A DNA stretch of 64,000 nt from Lachnospiraceae bacterium (lineage in GTDB: Bacteria > Bacillota > Clostridia > Lachnospirales > Lachnospiraceae). The stretch is from contig CAJSZQ010000017.1 in assembly GCA_910574185.1 (NCBI GenBank), forward strand, positions 19,457 to 83,456, written 5' to 3'. This document shows, piece after piece, positions 1 to 7,613 of the stretch. Within the stretch, counting starts at the first letter, position 1. Each line of letters opens with the position of its first letter. A program made the position numbers and the translations under genes. Below the pieces are notes generated by a model. It was not told the DNA's origin and did no database searches. It saw only the letters and a program-made list of their open reading frames with translations.

Positions 1-70
1 GACTCTTGTGAAGAGAATATGGCGTGATCTGAACCGGAAGGGGAAATACGACGCCTATGGAAGTCTGTGA
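1..70 (+). CDS. C-terminal end of an unidentified protein (partial)
   Basis: An open frame beginning at base 2 runs to a TGA at 68-70 and encodes 22 residues ending DAYGSL. The stop lies 17 bases before the Nudix start, a spacing typical of an operon. The visible piece is basic (KRIWRDLNRKGK) and too short to assign to a family. It could also be chance reading frame, since the start is outside the window. Confidence 0.4.
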   Translation, partial: TLVKRIWRDLNRKGKYDAYGSL

Positions 71-87
71 ATGCAAAGGAGAAGCGC

Positions 88-708
88 ATGGATAAAAATG
101 AGAAGTGGTTAAAATGGGCGGTCAGGCTGCAGAGTATCGCTCAGGCAGGCATTACATATTGCGATAATAAATATGAATTGGAGCGATACGAAGAGATTCG
201 GGAGATTGCGGCGGAAATGCTGAGTTATAAGACGGAGATTCCGATGGAGAAGGTGAAGGAGCTGTTCTGTAATGAGACAGGATACCAGACGCCTAAAATA
301 GATACCCGGGCTGCGATTTTTCAGGATGATAAGATTCTTCTGGTGAAGGAGAATAACGGTACATGGTCTCTGCCGGGAGGATGGGCGGACGCAGACGTCT
401 CTGTTAAGGAAAATACCGTCAAAGAAGTGAAGGAGGAGGCTGGACTTGACGTTACGGCTGATATGGTAATTGCCGTACAGGACAGGGAGAAGCATAATCT
501 TCCCGTCTATGCGTGGAAGGTCTGCAAGATCTTCGTGCTCTGTTCCGTAACCGGAGGGGCTTTTCAGGAAAATATAGAGACTGTTGAAAGCAGGTATTTT
601 GGATATGAAGAACTGCCGCTGCTGGCGGAGGAGAAGAATAACCGGGAGCAGATAAAGATGTGTTTTGAAGCATATCATTCGCCGAATTGGAAGACTTTGA
701 TTGATTGA
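88..708 (+). CDS. Nudix hydrolase with N-terminal helical domain
   Basis: A 206-residue protein of the Nudix family, which cleaves nucleoside diphosphates linked to another group (ADP-ribose, NADH and similar) in the cytoplasm. The first ~65 residues form the helical N-terminal domain found in a Clostridial/Bacilli subgroup often called ADP-ribose pyrophosphatase. The Nudix box follows the segment WSLPGGWAD and ends in KEVKEEAGL; the first Glu of the classic motif is replaced by Val and the Arg by Lys, while the metal-binding EE pair is kept. An upstream GTG at 67 is in frame, but ATG 88 is preferred because AAAGGAG lies 6 bases before it. Substrate cannot be deduced. A large palindromic element follows the stop. 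Confidence 0.85.
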   Translation: MDKNEKWLKWAVRLQSIAQAGITYCDNKYELERYEEIREIAAEMLSYKTEIPMEKVKELFCNETGYQTPKIDTRAAIFQDDKILLVKENNGTWSLPGGWADADVSVKENTVKEVKEEAGLDVTADMVIAVQDREKHNLPVYAWKVCKIFVLCSVTGGAFQENIETVESRYFGYEELPLLAEEKNNREQIKMCFEAYHSPNWKTLID

Positions 709-715
709 AAGGCTG

Positions 716-941
716 TTACAGTTCACACGCCGCCTGTTCTGGCCTGCAAACTGCGGCATACGAAGCAAGGCGAGACAACATTCCAGTGAACTTCCTGCCA
801 ACGTAGTCTAAGAAACTCAGGAATGCCTTCGTTCCTAAGACTACGTAAGCAGCAATTTCACTTCCATTAAAAACGTCTCTGAAATGCCTTGCTCCATATG
901 CCGCAGTTTGCAGGCCAGAACAGGCGGCGTGTGAACTGTAA
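716..941. repeat. Long nested palindromic intergenic element
   Basis: The outer arms, 716-760 and 897-941, are perfect 45-bp inverted repeats, and pairing continues inwards with mismatches. The centre carries a second imperfect inverted repeat (ACGTAGTCT near 800 against AGACTACGT near 838). The outer ends read TTACAGTTCACACGCC and its complement, the terminal motif shared with other intergenic elements in this window. No protein is encoded; the open frames across it are palindrome artefacts. It lies between the Nudix stop and the ilvE promoter, so it could act as a terminator or be a non-autonomous mobile or REP-like element. Confidence 0.85.
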
Positions 942-978
942 GGGCTTCGTAAGGTTTGCAAAAAAACAGAGCGCGCTC

Positions 979-1007
979 TTGATTTTGCCACTTAATCGTA
1001 TTATAAT
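979..1007 (+). promoter_or_regulatory. Sigma-A type promoter of ilvE
   Basis: TTGATT at 979-984 and TATAAT at 1002-1007 are separated by exactly 17 bases, just downstream of the palindromic element and 43 bases before the ilvE start. No T-box, leader peptide or riboswitch is visible in the short leader. Confidence 0.75.
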
Positions 1008-1050
1008 AGGTCCATATTCAGATGACGGCAAAGAGAACGGAGGAATGATA

Positions 1051-2079
1051 ATGATGGATAAGAAAAATATTGACTGGTCGAATATTGGATTTGGTTATAT
1101 GCAGACCGATAAACGGTATGTTGCAAATTATAAGGACGGGACGTGGAGTGAGGGTGTTCTTACAGAGGACGCGAATATTACCATGAATGAATGCGCATGT
1201 GTGCTGCAGTATGCTCAGACGTGTTTTGAGGGATTGAAGGCGTATACAACAGAGAAGGGAGATATTGTTACTTTCCGTCCGGATTTAAATGCAGAGAGAA
1301 TGATTGATACGGCGAAGCGGCTGGAGATGCCGCCGATTTCCAAGGAGCAGTTTTTAGATGCAGTGAAGCAGGTGGTAGAGGCGAATGCGGCGTATGTGCC
1401 GCCTTATGGTTCCGGCGCAACTTTATATCTGCGTCCCTATATGTTTGGAAGCAATTCGGTCATCGGTGTGAAGCCGGCGGATGAATATCAGTTCCGTCTG
1501 TTCTGTACGCCGGTAGGGCCGTATTTTAAGGGCGGCGCGAAGCCGATTACTATCCGGGTATGTGACTTTGACCGGGCGGCGCCCCATGGAACAGGACATG
1601 TAAAGGCAGGGCTGAATTATGCCATGAGCCTTCATGCAATCGTGGACGCCCACAATCAGGGATACGATGAGAATATGTATCTGGATGCGGCGACCAGAAC
1701 CAAAGTCGAGGAGACAGGCGGGGCGAATTTCTTATTTGTGACAAAAGACGGTAAGGTGGTTACCCCGAAGTCAGATACGATACTTCCGTCCATTACCAGA
1801 CGTTCCCTGATGTATGTAGCGAAAGAGTATTTGGGGCTTGAGGTAGAGGAGAGAGAGGTACTGCTAAGCGAGGTTTCTGAGTTTACAGAGTGCGGCCTGT
1901 GCGGAACGGCGGCAGTTATCTCGCCGGTAGGGAAGATTGTGGACCATGGTAAGGAGATCTGCTTCCCAAGCGGAATGGATGAGATGGGACCTGTGATAAA
2001 GAAGCTGTATGATACGCTGACAGGTATCCAGATGGGCAGAATCGAAGCGCCGGAAGGCTGGATTTATAAGATTTGCTAG
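1051..2079 (+). CDS. ilvE: Branched-chain amino acid aminotransferase (class IV, BCAT type II)
   Basis: A 342-residue PLP enzyme that interconverts leucine, isoleucine and valine with their 2-oxo acids using 2-oxoglutarate/glutamate. Length and motifs fit the type II branched-chain transaminases: Q-T-C-F-E-G-L-K-A-Y near residue 55, the PLP-lysine segment GTGHVKAGLNYA, and the C-terminal ECGLCGTAAVISPV. The open frame extends back to 889 through the palindrome, but GGAGG at 1039-1043 points to ATG 1051 (7-base spacing); ATG 1054 is also possible. Monocistronic by position, with its own promoter at 979. Its TAG stop is the first base triplet of the next palindromic element. Confidence 0.92.
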   Translation: MMDKKNIDWSNIGFGYMQTDKRYVANYKDGTWSEGVLTEDANITMNECACVLQYAQTCFEGLKAYTTEKGDIVTFRPDLNAERMIDTAKRLEMPPISKEQFLDAVKQVVEANAAYVPPYGSGATLYLRPYMFGSNSVIGVKPADEYQFRLFCTPVGPYFKGGAKPITIRVCDFDRAAPHGTGHVKAGLNYAMSLHAIVDAHNQGYDENMYLDAATRTKVEETGGANFLFVTKDGKVVTPKSDTILPSITRRSLMYVAKEYLGLEVEEREVLLSEVSEFTECGLCGTAAVISPVGKIVDHGKEICFPSGMDEMGPVIKKLYDTLTGIQMGRIEAPEGWIYKIC

Positions 2080-2240
2080 TACTCCATCCGGCTAGAAATT
2101 GGAGTCTGTGACTGTCTGTTTCGCACCATTGCGTCGTTAAAAATTCTAGACGATGCCACCGCATCGCCGTCGAAATTTTGCCTGGCACTGGCACGAAACA
2201 GATAGCCCCATACTCTAATTTCTAACTGGATAGAGTACTA
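2077..2240. repeat. Palindromic intergenic element starting in the ilvE stop codon
   Basis: Outer arms 2077-2105 and about 2212-2240 are inverted repeats of ~29 bp with four mismatches, all transitions. The left arm begins with the TAG stop of ilvE and the element ends in the matching CTA. Inner arms pair around CTGTCTGTTTCG and CGAAACAGATAG. It may serve as the ilvE terminator, although there is no clear T-run. Confidence 0.7.
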
Positions 2241-2262
2241 GATTTTTACAGGTTTATGCGTT

Positions 2263-2424
2263 AGAGTGTGTTTGAACATGCATTCCGGCAATCTGCAGTC
2301 TCGCTTCAAACCAGATTTTTCGCTGAATTTGGTCGATGTAGCCCAACTACACTTCCCACATCCAGCGTAAAATCTGATGCAAATTGGGACAGCATCTTGC
2401 AGAAAGCAATTTTCAGACACGTTC
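2263..2424. repeat. Degenerate palindromic intergenic element
   Basis: AGAGTGTGTTTGAA at the left pairs with TTTTCAGACACGTTCT at the right, and imperfect pairing continues to the centre (CAGATTTTTCGCTG against CAGCGTAAAATCTG). Many mismatches suggest an old copy. The left end resembles the element at 3917. Together with 2077-2240 and 2483-2543 it fills the gap between ilvE and the MATE gene; no gene is visible there. Confidence 0.6.
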
Positions 2425-2482
2425 TAATCTGGAACAATTTGTCTGTCGGGAAATATAATAAATGAGGATAGAAATGGCGTTG

Positions 2483-2543
2483 CTGTTCACAGGGCGGCTG
2501 GCTTACAGAGGATTGAAGCAGAATACGGACAACCTGTGAACAG
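2483..2543. repeat. Small palindromic element with GTTCACA ends
   Basis: CTGTTCACAGG (2483-2493) and CCTGTGAACAG (2533-2543) are perfect inverted repeats around 39 bases. The ends match the terminal motif of the elements at 716 and 44240. It lies in the leader of the MATE gene, 30 bases before its start. Confidence 0.55.
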
Positions 2544-2573
2544 TTATGAAATAGTAAAGGAAGCGGTCGGCGT

Positions 2574-3929
2574 ATGCAGCCCAATCAGGTGGATTTTGGA
2601 AGCGAACGTGTACATTATAATATTCTGTCTGTAGCCGCGCCTATGATGGCGGCGCAGTTATTGAATCTTCTTTATAATATCATTGACCGTATCTACATAG
2701 GTAAGATTCCCGGGGAGGGCGCAATCGCCCTTGCCGGGCTTGGTTTATGTTTTCCGGTTGTCACGATGGTCATTGCATGTTCCAGTCTCTTTGGAGTGGG
2801 AGGCGCTCCTCTATGCTCGATTGCAAGGGGAAAGAAAGAGACAGGGAAAGCGGAAGAAATTGTGAGCAATGCATTTTTTATGTTGGTTATCACAGGGCTC
2901 CTCCTGACGGCGGCCGGTATTCTTTTTCACAGGCCGGTGCTTTATCTCTTTGGTGCAAGCGACGCTGCATACCCTTATGCATCCGGGTATATGGTAATCT
3001 ATCTTCTCGGCACAGTGTTTGTTATGATTTCCTTGGGGATGAATCCGTATATTAACAGTCAGGGGTTTGCCAGAACCGGCATGAAGACAGTCGTTCTGGG
3101 GGCTTTAATGAATCTGGTTCTGGACCCGGTATTCATCTTTGTTCTGCATATGGGGGTGAAGGGGGCGGCAATTGCGACCGTTATTTCACAGTTTTTCTCC
3201 GCTTTGTGGGTACTTCGGTTTCTGACCGGAAAACAGACGGAGCTGACCCTGAAACTTAAGGGGTTCCGGCCGGACTGGTCCTGCATCTGCGAGATTGCAA
3301 AGTTGGGGCTTTCCACATTCTGTATGTCTTTTACCAACGGACTGGTTCAGGTGGTCTGCAATTCTACGCTTCAGATATTCGGAGGAGATCTGTATATCAG
3401 TGTTATGACGGTGGTAAATTCTGTCCGGGAAATTGCACAGGCGCCGGTTTCGGCAATTTCCGAAGGAGCTTCTCCGGTGATTAGTTACAATTACGGAGCG
3501 GAAGAGATTGGCCGGACGAAGAAGGCAATCCGTTTTATGACTCAGCTTGGCTTCGCATATACGCTGCTGATCTGGGGAGCTGTTTCTGTATTTCCGGAAT
3601 TTTTTATACGGATTTTTAATCATGATACGGAATTAATCCGGGCGGCGGTTCCGTCCTTGCATATATATTTCTTTGGATTTTTTATGATGGCGTTTCAGTT
3701 TGCGGGGCAGAGCGTATTCAAATCCCTTAATAAAGCAAAACAGGCCATATTCTTTTCCCTGCTTCGCAAGGTAGTCATCGTTGTGCCGTTGACGCTTATC
3801 TTTCCGAGAGTCGGCGGCCTGGGGGTCATGGGCGTGTTTCTTGCCGAGCCGGTCTCGAATTTTATCGGCGGGCTTGCCTGCTATATCACAATGAGGAAAA
3901 CGATACTGGCGAAGTTAGAGCGTGTTTGA
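2574..3929 (+). CDS. MATE family multidrug efflux transporter
   Basis: A 451-residue inner-membrane protein of the MATE family, expected to export cationic compounds using a sodium or proton gradient. It is hydrophobic throughout with about 12 predicted membrane segments in two six-helix halves. The opening segment MMAAQLLNLLYNIIDRIYIG is the usual first helix, and the second half begins near residue 240. The start is ATG 2574 with AAAGGAAG 10 bases upstream. Its TGA stop (3927-3929) lies inside the left arm of a palindrome. No regulator is adjacent except the AraC-type gene downstream, which has its own promoter. Substrate unknown; a second, different MATE gene lies at 42738. Confidence 0.88.
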   Translation: MQPNQVDFGSERVHYNILSVAAPMMAAQLLNLLYNIIDRIYIGKIPGEGAIALAGLGLCFPVVTMVIACSSLFGVGGAPLCSIARGKKETGKAEEIVSNAFFMLVITGLLLTAAGILFHRPVLYLFGASDAAYPYASGYMVIYLLGTVFVMISLGMNPYINSQGFARTGMKTVVLGALMNLVLDPVFIFVLHMGVKGAAIATVISQFFSALWVLRFLTGKQTELTLKLKGFRPDWSCICEIAKLGLSTFCMSFTNGLVQVVCNSTLQIFGGDLYISVMTVVNSVREIAQAPVSAISEGASPVISYNYGAEEIGRTKKAIRFMTQLGFAYTLLIWGAVSVFPEFFIRIFNHDTELIRAAVPSLHIYFFGFFMMAFQFAGQSVFKSLNKAKQAIFFSLLRKVVIVVPLTLIFPRVGGLGVMGVFLAEPVSNFIGGLACYITMRKTILAKLERV

Positions 3930-3980
3930 AAATATGCTGTAACCGTTCAGTCGAGGGGCTGAACGGTTACAATACGCTCT
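3917..3980. repeat. Palindromic element overlapping the MATE stop codon; likely terminator
   Basis: Perfect 12-bp arms GTAACCGTTCAG (3939-3950) and CTGAACGGTTAC (3959-3970) are enclosed by AGAGCGT (3917-3923) and ACGCTCT (3974-3980). The MATE stop lies in the left flank. The inner ends carry the GTAACNGTTCA motif shared by the family. It has no T-run, so termination is only possible, not shown. Confidence 0.65.
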
Positions 3981-3999
3981 AGAGAAATAAATATGATCT

Positions 4000-4027
4000 T
4001 TGAAACAGCGGCGCGTTATGCTAAAAT
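4000..4027 (+). promoter_or_regulatory. Promoter of the AraC-type gene, shared box
   Basis: TTGAAA at 4000-4005 and TAAAAT at 4022-4027 are 16 bases apart. The spacer CAGCGGCGCGTTATGC is almost identical to that of the promoter at 16567-16594, which serves an unrelated small gene. Conservation of the spacer suggests a common protein binds there or that the segment was copied. Confidence 0.65.
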
Positions 4028-4136
4028 GGATAATATCCAGAAAGATTTATCTGCCGGAAAGCGTGGCCATGGGAAATGATCGGAACAGCATGACTGCAGG
4101 GCGTAGGCGTTTAAGGGAGCGCCTGAAAGGAGAATG

Positions 4137-4904
4137 ATGAGATATCAGGATAAATGGCTTCTTTTAGAAGCGGAAGATGATATTGACGAGGTAGAACACA
4201 GACCGCCGACAGAAGAAATTCTATTTTTTCAGGCGGTAACCAACGGTAACGTAGAGGAAGTCAGAAAGAACTGCGAGCAGGAGCGGTTTCTGGACAGCGA
4301 CGGGGTAGGGGTGCTTTCCCGGAATCCTGTGACGAATTTAAAGTATCACTTTGTGATTACGACGGCGATGATTACAAGGCTGTGCAAGCAGAAAGGGATG
4401 GAGCTTGAGCAGGCGTTTCGGATGAGTGATTTCTATATTCAGAGACTGGATGATATTCATACGCTGGAAGGCGTGAGGAAGCTTCATGATGAGATGGTTC
4501 TGGATTATACGGAAAAGATGCGCAGAATTTATAAAAGCGATTCAAATTCCCGACATATCAGCGCCTGTAAGGATTATATTTATTCTCACTTAAAGGAGCG
4601 GATTACAATAGAAGATCTGGCGGACGAGCTCGGGGTGTCGGCAAGTTATCTGTCCAGACTGTTCAAGAAAGAAACCGGTGATTCTGTCAGCGCCTATATC
4701 CGGCGGCAGAAAATTGAGATGGCTAAAAATTTACTGCAGTATAGCGATTATTCCATGATTGACATTGCAAACCGCTTATCGTTTTCTTCCCAGAGCCATT
4801 TCATACAGCAGTTCCGGGAATACGAGGGCATGACGCCCAAGAAATACCGGGATTTGAACCATGCGATTCAGTGGGATATTGAGATGGAAGTACCGGAGAA
4901 ATGA
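4137..4904 (+). CDS. AraC family transcriptional regulator
   Basis: A 255-residue DNA-binding protein. The C-terminal ~100 residues form the double helix-turn-helix of the AraC family: the first HTH is around ITIEDLADELGVSASYLSRL and the second around SMIDIANRLSFSSQSHFIQQ, ending in the typical GMTPKKYR. The N-terminal ~140 residues are not a cupin but the helical domain seen in a Lachnospiraceae/Bacilli group (NPVTNLKYHFVITTAMITR), with no known ligand. Two ATG codons (4134, 4137) are in frame; AAGGAG at 4127-4132 fits 4137 better. It lies upstream of the convergent GH94 genes, so it may control the sugar locus, but this is inference from position only. Confidence 0.85.
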   Translation: MRYQDKWLLLEAEDDIDEVEHRPPTEEILFFQAVTNGNVEEVRKNCEQERFLDSDGVGVLSRNPVTNLKYHFVITTAMITRLCKQKGMELEQAFRMSDFYIQRLDDIHTLEGVRKLHDEMVLDYTEKMRRIYKSDSNSRHISACKDYIYSHLKERITIEDLADELGVSASYLSRLFKKETGDSVSAYIRRQKIEMAKNLLQYSDYSMIDIANRLSFSSQSHFIQQFREYEGMTPKKYRDLNHAIQWDIEMEVPEK

Positions 4905-4994
4905 TTCCGTCTGCAAAAGTGATAACATCTCATGATAAACAAATTCACAGAAGCTTCCGACGGCAGTTTTTGCCGGACGTATAGCAGTCAGAAG

Positions 4995-5028
4995 GGCTGC
5001 CGGGAAATTCCCCGGCAGCCTTTTGTCT
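4995..5028 (+). terminator. Rho-independent terminator after the AraC-type gene
   Basis: GGCTGCCGGG (4995-5004) pairs perfectly with CCCGGCAGCC (5011-5020), with a 6-base loop, followed by TTTTGTCT. It ends the rightward regulator transcript. Confidence 0.85.
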
Positions 5029-5070
5029 GCTTATAAAAAGTATTCGGCGGAAGGAACGCTGCTTCACCCC

Positions 5071-5137
5071 GTTCACAGTAACATGCAAAAATCACTTTCT
5101 TACGTACTTTGCAGCAAGTACGAAGTACTGTGTGAAC
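5071..5137. repeat. Small palindromic element with GTTCACA ends
   Basis: GTTCACAGTA (5071-5080) is repeated in inverted form as TACTGTGTGAAC (5126-5137), with a two-base insertion. It sits just beyond the stop of the leftward GH94 operon. The ends match the terminal motif of the other elements. Confidence 0.5.
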
Positions 5138-5158
5138 AGTAACGAAGAAACGGCCCTT

Positions 5159-7570
5159 TTAGAGTATCAGATGAATCTCATTTGTATCCTCAAGAAGCCC
5201 GGCCGGAATGTAATTACGGTCAAGTTCCCTGCCGTTTAAGGTAAATTTGCTGCATCCGCTTTCCCTGCCGTCTGGATTATCAATCCGAATATGCAGACGT
5301 TTTCCGCGGAAATCCTTTTCTATTTCCAAATGCGTCCACTCCTTTGGAATCGACGGGGCGATGGCGATACCCTCCAAATCGGGACGGAGACCCAGGATTC
5401 CCTCTACACATCCCACCATCATGGTAGAGGCGGTGCCGGTCAGCCAGTGAACATGGGAACGTCCGGGATGCCTGCTGGCGGTCCCTTCGGTAAACTGTCC
5501 ATAGCAATAGGGTTCCAGACGGCGAAGCTCGGCCTTTTCGTTCCATGCAGCGGGAGCATTCTCCATGAAGTAGGTAAATGCGCGGCCGCCATGTCCCAGC
5601 AGAGATTCTGCGAGAACCAGCCATCCCTGGGACTGGGAGAAAATACCGGCGTTTTCTTTGGTTCCCTGATTATAGATAACGGCAAGAGCGCCGTCAAAGG
5701 CGTGGGAATGATAAGGCGGGTTCATAAGGAGCGCTCCGAACGGCGTGTTTAGTTCCTGATACACATTCGTAAGCGCGGTCTCGGCCTGGGCGGTTTCCGC
5801 CAGTCCGCTGATAACGGACCAGCTCTGGGGATTCAGCCAGAGGCTGGCTTCCGGGTCGCCGGCTGCGCCGATTCGTTCTCCGGTTTCTGTGTAGCCGCGG
5901 ATGAAACGATTCTGATCCCAGCACATAGTCTGGATGATTTCGCCGGTTTCCTTCTGCTTTTTCTCCAGGTATTCGATATACTCCGCGTCCTTTTTGTATT
6001 CGGCAAATTTCAGTAAAATGGTCATTGCGTAGTAGAACTGCAGGGCGACGAAGGAAGACTCCCCGTTTGCGCCCAGACGCAGGCAGTCGTTCCAGTCTGC
6101 GTAAAGTCCGGCGGGCATGCCATGGGGGCCGAGGTGGTTCAGAGAGAACATCACCGCGCGTTTCAGATGCTCATAAACACTGGCCGCGCCTTTATCTGCA
6201 AAGGGAATCACCTCGTCAAGGAATCCGGTATTTCCGGTTTCGGCAATATATTTATAGACAGTCGGGAAAAGCCACAGCGCGTCGTCGGCGCGGTAAGCCG
6301 GGTGGCCGGTTTCCTGACGGTAGGATGCGTCGTCCGGCGTATCCTCGTGTCCCGGATTGTGGGTAAATTTTACCAAAGGAAGCCCGCCGCCCTCATTTAC
6401 CTGTGCGGAAAGCATAAAGCGGATTTTTTCCGCCGCCATTTCCGGGGCGAGATGGATGATTCCCTGAATATCCTGTACCGTATCCCGGTAACCGTAGCCG
6501 TTTCTCAGGCCGCAGTAAATGAAGGACGCAGCCCGGGACCAGATGAAGGTCATAAAGCAGTTATAGGCGTTCCATGTATTCAGCATGGTGTTAAATTCCG
6601 GACTTGGAGTGGTAACCATTAAGCGGTCCAGTTTTTCATACCAGTAGTTTTTCAGTTCCTGCAGTTCTTTTGCAGCCGCAGCCGCCGGTACGGCATAAGT
6701 ATCCAGGAGGGCGGCTGCTTCGCGGCTTCCTCCCGTACCAAGGAGGAATACGATAGTTTTGGTCTCGTTCGGCTCCAGTGCGACGGTGCAGGACAGCGCG
6801 CCGCAGGAATTTTCATTGTAGCTGGTTTGGTTTCCCAGATGGCCTGACAGGATTCCTTTCGGATTCCCATAGCCATGGTATCTCCCAAGAAACTGTTCCC
6901 GGTCTCCGCAGTAGGAGGATACGTCGGCGCCCGCAAGGCCGAAGAAACGCTGGGTTACATTCTTTTCATCAACCTGTTCATCTTCCGGCAGGGCGTCCAG
7001 ATTTCCATGAATCTGCTGGACGATACGGTTTTTATCAAACAATGTTCTGGTAATAAACAGAGAATACTGTAAGTTCACCTGATCCTGTTCGTAATTGCTG
7101 TGGTTCGTAAATTCTGCATAACCGGTTAAGGTAAGGTTTCTTGCGGATGCAGACCGGTTCGTCACAGAAAGGGCCCACACTTCATAGGCTTTTCCAAGGG
7201 GCACATAATAAGACGCCTCTGAATGAATATTGCTGTAACCGGCAGTCATTTTGGTGTAACCCATGCCATGTCTGCAGGTACAGGTATAGCTGTTAAGCTC
7301 CTTTCCTACCGGCTGCCAGGAGGCGGACCAGTAGTCTTTGGAATCGTTGTCGCGGATGTAGAGGTAACGGCCCGGCTGGTCAAAGCTGTTGAATATATAG
7401 CGGAGAATCCGTCCGTTTGCGCCGGACTTTGCAAAGCTGTATCCTCCCGCGTTATTTGAAATGATTGCACCGTAGTCCGGAGAGCCCAGATAATTTACCC
7501 ATGGGGCCGGGGTGTCCGGACGTTCTATGACATATTCCCGGTGTGCGTCGTCAAAATATCCATATTTCAT
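5159..7570 (-). CDS. GH94 beta-glycoside phosphorylase, cellobiose/chitobiose phosphorylase type
   Basis: An 803-residue cytoplasmic enzyme of glycoside hydrolase family 94 (former GT36), which splits a beta-linked disaccharide with inorganic phosphate to give a sugar 1-phosphate and a free sugar. Layout fits the family: N-terminal beta-sandwich to about residue 280, helical linker, (alpha/alpha)6 barrel from about 310 and a C-terminal beta domain. The general acid is in ADWND at Asp492, and YRDTVQD (361-367) is the substrate/phosphate loop. Length is that of cellobiose and N,N'-diacetylchitobiose phosphorylases (about 800). Start ATG 7570 has AAAGGA upstream. It follows the second GH94 gene by 43 bases, so they are one leftward operon. 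Exact substrate cannot be read from sequence. Confidence 0.88.
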   Translation of the reverse strand: MKYGYFDDAHREYVIERPDTPAPWVNYLGSPDYGAIISNNAGGYSFAKSGANGRILRYIFNSFDQPGRYLYIRDNDSKDYWSASWQPVGKELNSYTCTCRHGMGYTKMTAGYSNIHSEASYYVPLGKAYEVWALSVTNRSASARNLTLTGYAEFTNHSNYEQDQVNLQYSLFITRTLFDKNRIVQQIHGNLDALPEDEQVDEKNVTQRFFGLAGADVSSYCGDREQFLGRYHGYGNPKGILSGHLGNQTSYNENSCGALSCTVALEPNETKTIVFLLGTGGSREAAALLDTYAVPAAAAAKELQELKNYWYEKLDRLMVTTPSPEFNTMLNTWNAYNCFMTFIWSRAASFIYCGLRNGYGYRDTVQDIQGIIHLAPEMAAEKIRFMLSAQVNEGGGLPLVKFTHNPGHEDTPDDASYRQETGHPAYRADDALWLFPTVYKYIAETGNTGFLDEVIPFADKGAASVYEHLKRAVMFSLNHLGPHGMPAGLYADWNDCLRLGANGESSFVALQFYYAMTILLKFAEYKKDAEYIEYLEKKQKETGEIIQTMCWDQNRFIRGYTETGERIGAAGDPEASLWLNPQSWSVISGLAETAQAETALTNVYQELNTPFGALLMNPPYHSHAFDGALAVIYNQGTKENAGIFSQSQGWLVLAESLLGHGGRAFTYFMENAPAAWNEKAELRRLEPYCYGQFTEGTASRHPGRSHVHWLTGTASTMMVGCVEGILGLRPDLEGIAIAPSIPKEWTHLEIEKDFRGKRLHIRIDNPDGRESGCSKFTLNGRELDRNYIPAGLLEDTNEIHLIL

Positions 7571-7613
7571 AATCGTTCTCAGTCCTTTCCATAGTTGATT
7601 GTAAAGATTAGCG

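Noticed and set aside
716..991. Minus-strand 91-codon frame across the palindrome
   Set aside because: Open only because the element is self-complementary; it has no ribosome binding site and no protein-like composition.
889..1050. Extended N-terminus of ilvE
   Set aside because: It reads through the right arm of the palindrome and the promoter, and has no ribosome binding site; the family length fits the start at 1051.
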